NCBI GenBank assembly: GCA_958454405.1
Contig: CAUEBO010000058.1
Coordinates: 1 to 15,930 of the forward strand
From: an uncultured Eggerthellaceae bacterium
GTDB lineage: Bacteria; Actinomycetota; Coriobacteriia; Coriobacteriales; Eggerthellaceae
DNA: 15,930 bases
Direction: 5' to 3'
Made by a program: the position numbers and the translations under genes. How positions within the stretch are numbered: position 1 is the stretch's first letter; every line of letters begins with the position of its first letter. The notes below the pieces were generated by a model. The model made no database searches. It worked only from the letters and a program-made list of their open reading frames with translations, and was not told the DNA's origin. This document shows, in pieces, positions 13,158-15,930 of the stretch.

Positions 13158-14570
13158 ATGTCCATCCAGCCAACGTTCGAAAGCATCGCCGACGTCGAAG
13201 CGCAGGCGCAGAGGATGCGCGCCTACTTCCAAACGGGGGCCACCCTGCCCGTGGAACATCGGCGCCAAGCCCTCCGGCAGCTCAAGGCCTACCTGAAGGC
13301 GAACGAGGAGCGCGTGCTCGAAGCGCTCGCGGAAGATTTGGGGAAGGCACCGTTCGAAGGGTACGCCACCGAGCTTGGCATCGTCTACGACGAGATCAAC
13401 CTCTGCCTCAAGCATCTGGGCCGCTGGGCGAAGCCGCGCCGCGTGCGCACGCCCATCGTGCACTTCCATTCCACGTCGAAGGTGTACGCGAGCCCCCTGG
13501 GCGTCGCGCTCGTCCTGTCGCCGTGGAACTACCCCGTGCAGCTCGCGCTCGTGCCCTTGGTTGACGCCATCGCCGCAGGCAACTGCGTGGCGCTCAAGCC
13601 CTCGCGCACCTCGATCGCCACGAGCAAGCTCTTGATGGAGATGACGGCGAGCCTGTTCCCGCCCGAGTTCGTGTGCGGGTTCCCTGGATCGGCGGAGATG
13701 AACGACTGGCTGCTGGACGTGCGTTGGGACAAGCTGTTCTTCACCGGAAGCCCCAGCGTCGGGCACCGCGTGATGCAGGCGGGCGCACGCTACCTGACGC
13801 GCGTCACGCTCGAGCTGGGAGGCAAGAGCCCCTGCATCGTCGACGAGACCGCCAACGTCAAGCGGGCCGCGCAGCGCATCGCCTGGGGCAAGGGCATCAA
13901 CTCGGGCCAGACCTGCGTGGCGCCCGACTACTTCCTCGTGCACGAGCGCGTGGCGGACGAACTGGTCGCCCAGCTGGACGCATGCTTCCACCAGTACTAC
14001 GGCGAGGACATCCTGTCCTGCGACGAATGGCCGCACATGATCAACCGGCGCCACTTCGACCGCGTGATGGGCCTTGTCGAGAACCGCAACCCCGATGCGA
14101 CGGTCGCGTTCGGAGGGCGCGGCGACGCGGAGACGCTGCGCATCGAGCCGACGTGCCTTGTCGGCGTGACGCTGGACGACCCGGTCATGGGCGAGGAGAT
14201 ATTCGGGCCCGTGCTGCCCGTCATCACCTACCGCACGCTCGACGAAGCCTTCGCCGTGGTGCGCACGTTCGAGACGCCGCTGGCAACCTACGTGTTCTCC
14301 GACGACAAGGACGTGCAGCAGCGCGTGATCCGCGAGCTGCCCTTCGGCGGCGCCACCATCAACGACGTGGTGATCCACCTGGCGAACAACCACATGGGCT
14401 TCGGCGGCCTGGGCAACTCCGGCATGGGCTCCTACCACGGCAAGGCGGGCTTCGACTGCTTCACGCATTACAAGTCCACCCTCAAGAAGGGCACCTGGTT
14501 GGAGATGCCCATCCGCAACCCGCCCTTCGACGATGCGAAGATGAGGCTTTTGAAGATGCTGATGAAGTAG
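13158..14570 (+). CDS. Aldehyde dehydrogenase, class 3-like (NAD(P)-dependent)
   Basis: A 470-residue aldehyde dehydrogenase that oxidises an aldehyde to the acid. The length, lacking the N-terminal extension of class 1/2 enzymes, and the start with SPWNYPVQLALVPL (121-134) point to the class 3 / coniferyl-aldehyde-dehydrogenase group. Visible functional residues are the oxyanion Asn124, Lys147 in LKPSR (Glu is commoner than this Arg), FTGSPSVG (195-202), general-base Glu219 in LELGGKSP, nucleophile Cys253 in NSGQTCVAPDY, and EEIFGPVLPV. The C-terminus has a basic tail (KMRLLKMLMK), which in class 3 enzymes may associate with membranes. The ribosome-binding site AAGGAG overlaps the alcohol dehydrogenase stop codon, so the two are co-translated. 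Together they could turn an alcohol into an acid or run in reverse. The substrate is unknown. Confidence 0.93.
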   Translation: MSIQPTFESIADVEAQAQRMRAYFQTGATLPVEHRRQALRQLKAYLKANEERVLEALAEDLGKAPFEGYATELGIVYDEINLCLKHLGRWAKPRRVRTPIVHFHSTSKVYASPLGVALVLSPWNYPVQLALVPLVDAIAAGNCVALKPSRTSIATSKLLMEMTASLFPPEFVCGFPGSAEMNDWLLDVRWDKLFFTGSPSVGHRVMQAGARYLTRVTLELGGKSPCIVDETANVKRAAQRIAWGKGINSGQTCVAPDYFLVHERVADELVAQLDACFHQYYGEDILSCDEWPHMINRRHFDRVMGLVENRNPDATVAFGGRGDAETLRIEPTCLVGVTLDDPVMGEEIFGPVLPVITYRTLDEAFAVVRTFETPLATYVFSDDKDVQQRVIRELPFGGATINDVVIHLANNHMGFGGLGNSGMGSYHGKAGFDCFTHYKSTLKKGTWLEMPIRNPPFDDAKMRLLKMLMK

Positions 14571-14583
14571 CGGCTTTGGGCGT

Positions 14584-14669
14584 CCTCGCTCGGGGGGGCA
14601 TGCCGTACGGCACTCCTCACACACTTCGCGAAAGTTCGTCGTACCGCACGGCATGCCCCCCGAGCGAGG
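14584..14669. repeat. Long imperfect inverted repeat after the aldehyde dehydrogenase
   Basis: Bases 14584-14610 (CCTCGCTCGGGGGGGCATGC...) face 14644-14669 with a single bulged G and one mismatch, giving a stem of about 26 bp with a 33-base loop. The loop contains the palindrome TTCGCGAA (14625-14632). It starts 13 bases after the aldehyde dehydrogenase stop and could serve as a terminator for the operon, although no T run follows. Its length and symmetry also fit a dispersed repeat. Confidence 0.7.
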
Positions 14670-14757
14670 GTGGCGAGCTTTCCCATTGCAGCACAACCTG
14701 CTCAGCCGTTGCGGGAAGGGCGGGTTGCGGACTGTTCAGGATGAGGGGGATCAACCT

Positions 14758-14790
14758 GCGAACGGGGCGTGCGCTGCGCGCCCCGTTCGC
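14758..14790 (-). terminator. Terminator-like hairpin after the MerR-family gene
   Basis: GCGAACGGGGCG/CGCCCCGTTCGC is a perfect 12-bp stem with a 9-base loop that can itself partly pair. It lies 12 bases after the regulator's stop codon on the minus strand. The following bases (AGGTTGATC) give no real U-tract. Confidence 0.55.
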
Positions 14791-14802
14791 GTTGCCCGGT
14801 CG

Positions 14803-15612
14803 CTATGCTCGCTCGATGGGCACTTGGATCTCGGTGAGCCAGTCGGCTTCGGGCGTGTTGCTCCATACGCCGTCGATGTAGCTTTCGCGCGGGGCGTCGG
14901 CCACGCGGTAGCCGTTCTTCTCCACCCAGTCCAGAGCGAAGGCGTAGGCCTGCGGCAGGTCGGCGTACGAGCCGCGGTGCATGACCGACGCCACCGTCAC
15001 GGCGGGGATCTCGCGGAACACGATGCCGTCGGTTTCCACGCCGAACGAGGTCACGGCCTCGTTGTACTCGAGGCTGATGTCATGTTCCTTGTATTCGGCG
15101 TCCAAGTAGCTGATGAAGCAGTACTCGGGCACGGCGCACTGCAGGCCGGGGTTCGCAGCGGCCACCGCGCGGCCGATGGCGGGGATGACGTCGAAGTACG
15201 AATTGTAGTCGGGCACGGTGAGCTGCTTCGTGAACACGATGCAGCTGGGAATGTCCTTGACGGTTGCCTGGTAGTCCATGATGTGCTCCTTGTCCTCACG
15301 GTGCAGAATGAATGCGATGCGGGCGAGCTGCTCTTCGCGCTCGCGGAGCTCCCGGGCCACTTCGGCCTGGCGGCGCTCCAGCACGGGCCGGGGATCGGCG
15401 CCGTCCACGATGGCGACGACCTCGTCCACCGACAGCCCCGCCTGCCGCAGCGACTGGATGCGGTGCAGGTCGAACAGCTGGCTCGTGGTGTAGAGCCGGT
15501 ACCCGGTCGCCCCGTCCACCGCAGCCGGGCGCAAGAGCCCGATGCGATCGTAGTAGTGCAGCGTCTTGACGGTGGTCTTTCCCATCTTCGAGAACTCTCC
15601 GATGTAGTACAT
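14803..15612 (-). CDS. MerR-family transcriptional regulator with GyrI-like effector-binding domain
   Basis: A 269-residue regulator of the BmrR type. Residues 1-70 form the MerR winged-helix DNA-binding domain (YYIGEFSKMGKTTVKTLHYY, then DRIGLLRPA, GYRLYTTSQLFDLHRIQSLR). Residues about 78-110 form the dimerisation coiled coil (ERRQAEVARELREREEQLAR). The C-terminal half (about 118-269), with VFREIPAVTVASVMHRGSYA and AFALDWVEKNGYRV, matches the GyrI-like small-molecule-binding fold. These proteins bind drugs or other hydrophobic compounds and untwist a long-spacer promoter. An in-frame ATG nine codons upstream exists, but AGGAGG stands five bases before the chosen ATG. A typical MerR operator-promoter lies directly upstream, so it probably controls itself. 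No efflux pump is visible beside it; the ligand is unknown. Confidence 0.93.
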   Translation of the reverse strand: MYYIGEFSKMGKTTVKTLHYYDRIGLLRPAAVDGATGYRLYTTSQLFDLHRIQSLRQAGLSVDEVVAIVDGADPRPVLERRQAEVARELREREEQLARIAFILHREDKEHIMDYQATVKDIPSCIVFTKQLTVPDYNSYFDVIPAIGRAVAAANPGLQCAVPEYCFISYLDAEYKEHDISLEYNEAVTSFGVETDGIVFREIPAVTVASVMHRGSYADLPQAYAFALDWVEKNGYRVADAPRESYIDGVWSNTPEADWLTEIQVPIERA

Positions 15613-15633
15613 GCGCACCTCCTTTCGCATCGC

Positions 15634-15664
15634 ATTCAACAGCCTCCCGCACGGGGAGGGTCAA
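15634..15664 (-). promoter_or_regulatory. MerR-type promoter with 19-bp spacer and central operator dyad
   Basis: On the minus strand TTGACC (15659-15664) and TTGAAT (15634-15639) are 19 bases apart. The spacer region carries the dyad CCTCCC-N5-GGGAGG (15643-15659). An over-long spacer with a dyad between the two boxes is the hallmark of MerR-activated promoters. Transcription would begin near 15627, just upstream of the AGGAGG site of the regulator gene, indicating autoregulation. Confidence 0.75.
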
Positions 15665-15730
15665 GGGGTTTTTCAAGATTGCGCCGCGACGCCATGCGGG
15701 CGAGGGCCCGGGGCGGCATCGCCCACACGC

Positions 15731-15930
15731 CTACGCCTCGTGCGCCTTTCGCAGGGCGGCGATCTCCTTGCCGTAGCCGTCGAGCGTGGGATTGGGCGTT
15801 TCCAGGTAGAACGGCAGGTCGCGCAGCTTCGGGTGGTTCGTCACGGCGGCCAGGGCCTCGAAGCCGATCTCGCCCTCGCCGATGCGGGCGTGGCGGTCCT
15901 TGTGCGAGCCGCGGGCGTTCATGCTGTCGT
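15731..15930 (-). CDS. nfo: Endonuclease IV (AP endonuclease), C-terminal end (cut by window edge)
   Basis: The last 65 residues of a TIM-barrel AP endonuclease that nicks DNA at abasic sites. The visible part reads DSMNARGSHKDRHARIGEGE, then IGFEALAAVTNHPKLRDLPF and YLETPNPTLDGYGKEIAALR. DRH supplies two zinc ligands and the Glu of ETP a third, as in E. coli Nfo (Asp229, His231, Glu261). The stop is at 15731-15733. The gene points toward the MerR-family gene, whose own promoter lies in the gap between them, so they are probably separate units. A related sugar isomerase is possible in principle, but the combination of motifs favours endonuclease IV. Confidence 0.9.
   Translation of the reverse strand, partial: DSMNARGSHKDRHARIGEGEIGFEALAAVTNHPKLRDLPFYLETPNPTLDGYGKEIAALRKAHEA

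Noticed and set aside
13143..14696. Long minus-strand open frame opposite the aldehyde dehydrogenase
   Set aside because: Antisense of a gene with complete catalytic motifs; no ribosome-binding site and no recognisable domain.
1..15930. CRISPR array, tRNA, rRNA or transposase
   Set aside because: No regularly spaced direct repeats, no cloverleaf with a recognisable T-loop, no rRNA sequence and no transposase motif were seen on either strand by eye.

Overview
The window is a GC-rich bacterial chromosome segment. It most resembles a gut actinobacterium of the class Coriobacteriia, of the Eggerthella type. That placement is inferred from GC content, gene order, the non-mevalonate isoprenoid genes and the style of the proteins and repeats; no database was searched.

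Left and middle part (about 1-9381, minus strand): a housekeeping cluster read right to left, pyrH - frr - uppS - cdsA - dxr - rseP - ispG - proS (proS is cut by the window edge). It links UMP phosphorylation, ribosome recycling, two steps of the MEP isoprenoid pathway (dxr, ispG), use of isoprenoids to make the undecaprenyl lipid carrier (uppS), phospholipid precursor synthesis (cdsA), an intramembrane protease (rseP) and prolyl-tRNA charging. Some junctions are tight (uppS/cdsA abut, ispG/proS overlap by ATGA). Others are opened up by long palindromes or repeats. A toxin-antitoxin pair on the opposite strand (3895-4428), with its own promoter, sits between dxr and rseP. Its toxin frame looks shifted by one base near the C-terminus.

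Middle-right (9645-11409): a membrane-anchored HtrA serine protease on the minus strand, ended by a strong hairpin. A divergent control region follows, with clustered TACACC half-sites. On the plus strand is a three-gene operon (11410-14570): a small protein that may resemble SCP-2 lipid-binding proteins, an iron-dependent alcohol dehydrogenase and a class-3-like aldehyde dehydrogenase. Together the two enzymes could interconvert an alcohol, its aldehyde and the acid; the substrate is unknown.

Right end (14584-15930): an imperfect long inverted repeat, a MerR-family regulator with a GyrI-like effector domain and a textbook MerR-type promoter/operator with a 19-bp spacer, and the C-terminal end of endonuclease IV (nfo).

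The most unusual points are: (1) an RseP homologue in which the PDZ domain seems lost and a winged-helix-like domain occupies the first cytosolic loop; (2) the frameshifted toxin; (3) a nearly 900-bp gap between rseP and ispG filled with inverted repeats, including a pair of inverted copies that share a short conserved reading frame; (4) several large palindromes inside an essential gene cluster. I found no CRISPR array, transposase, tRNA or rRNA.
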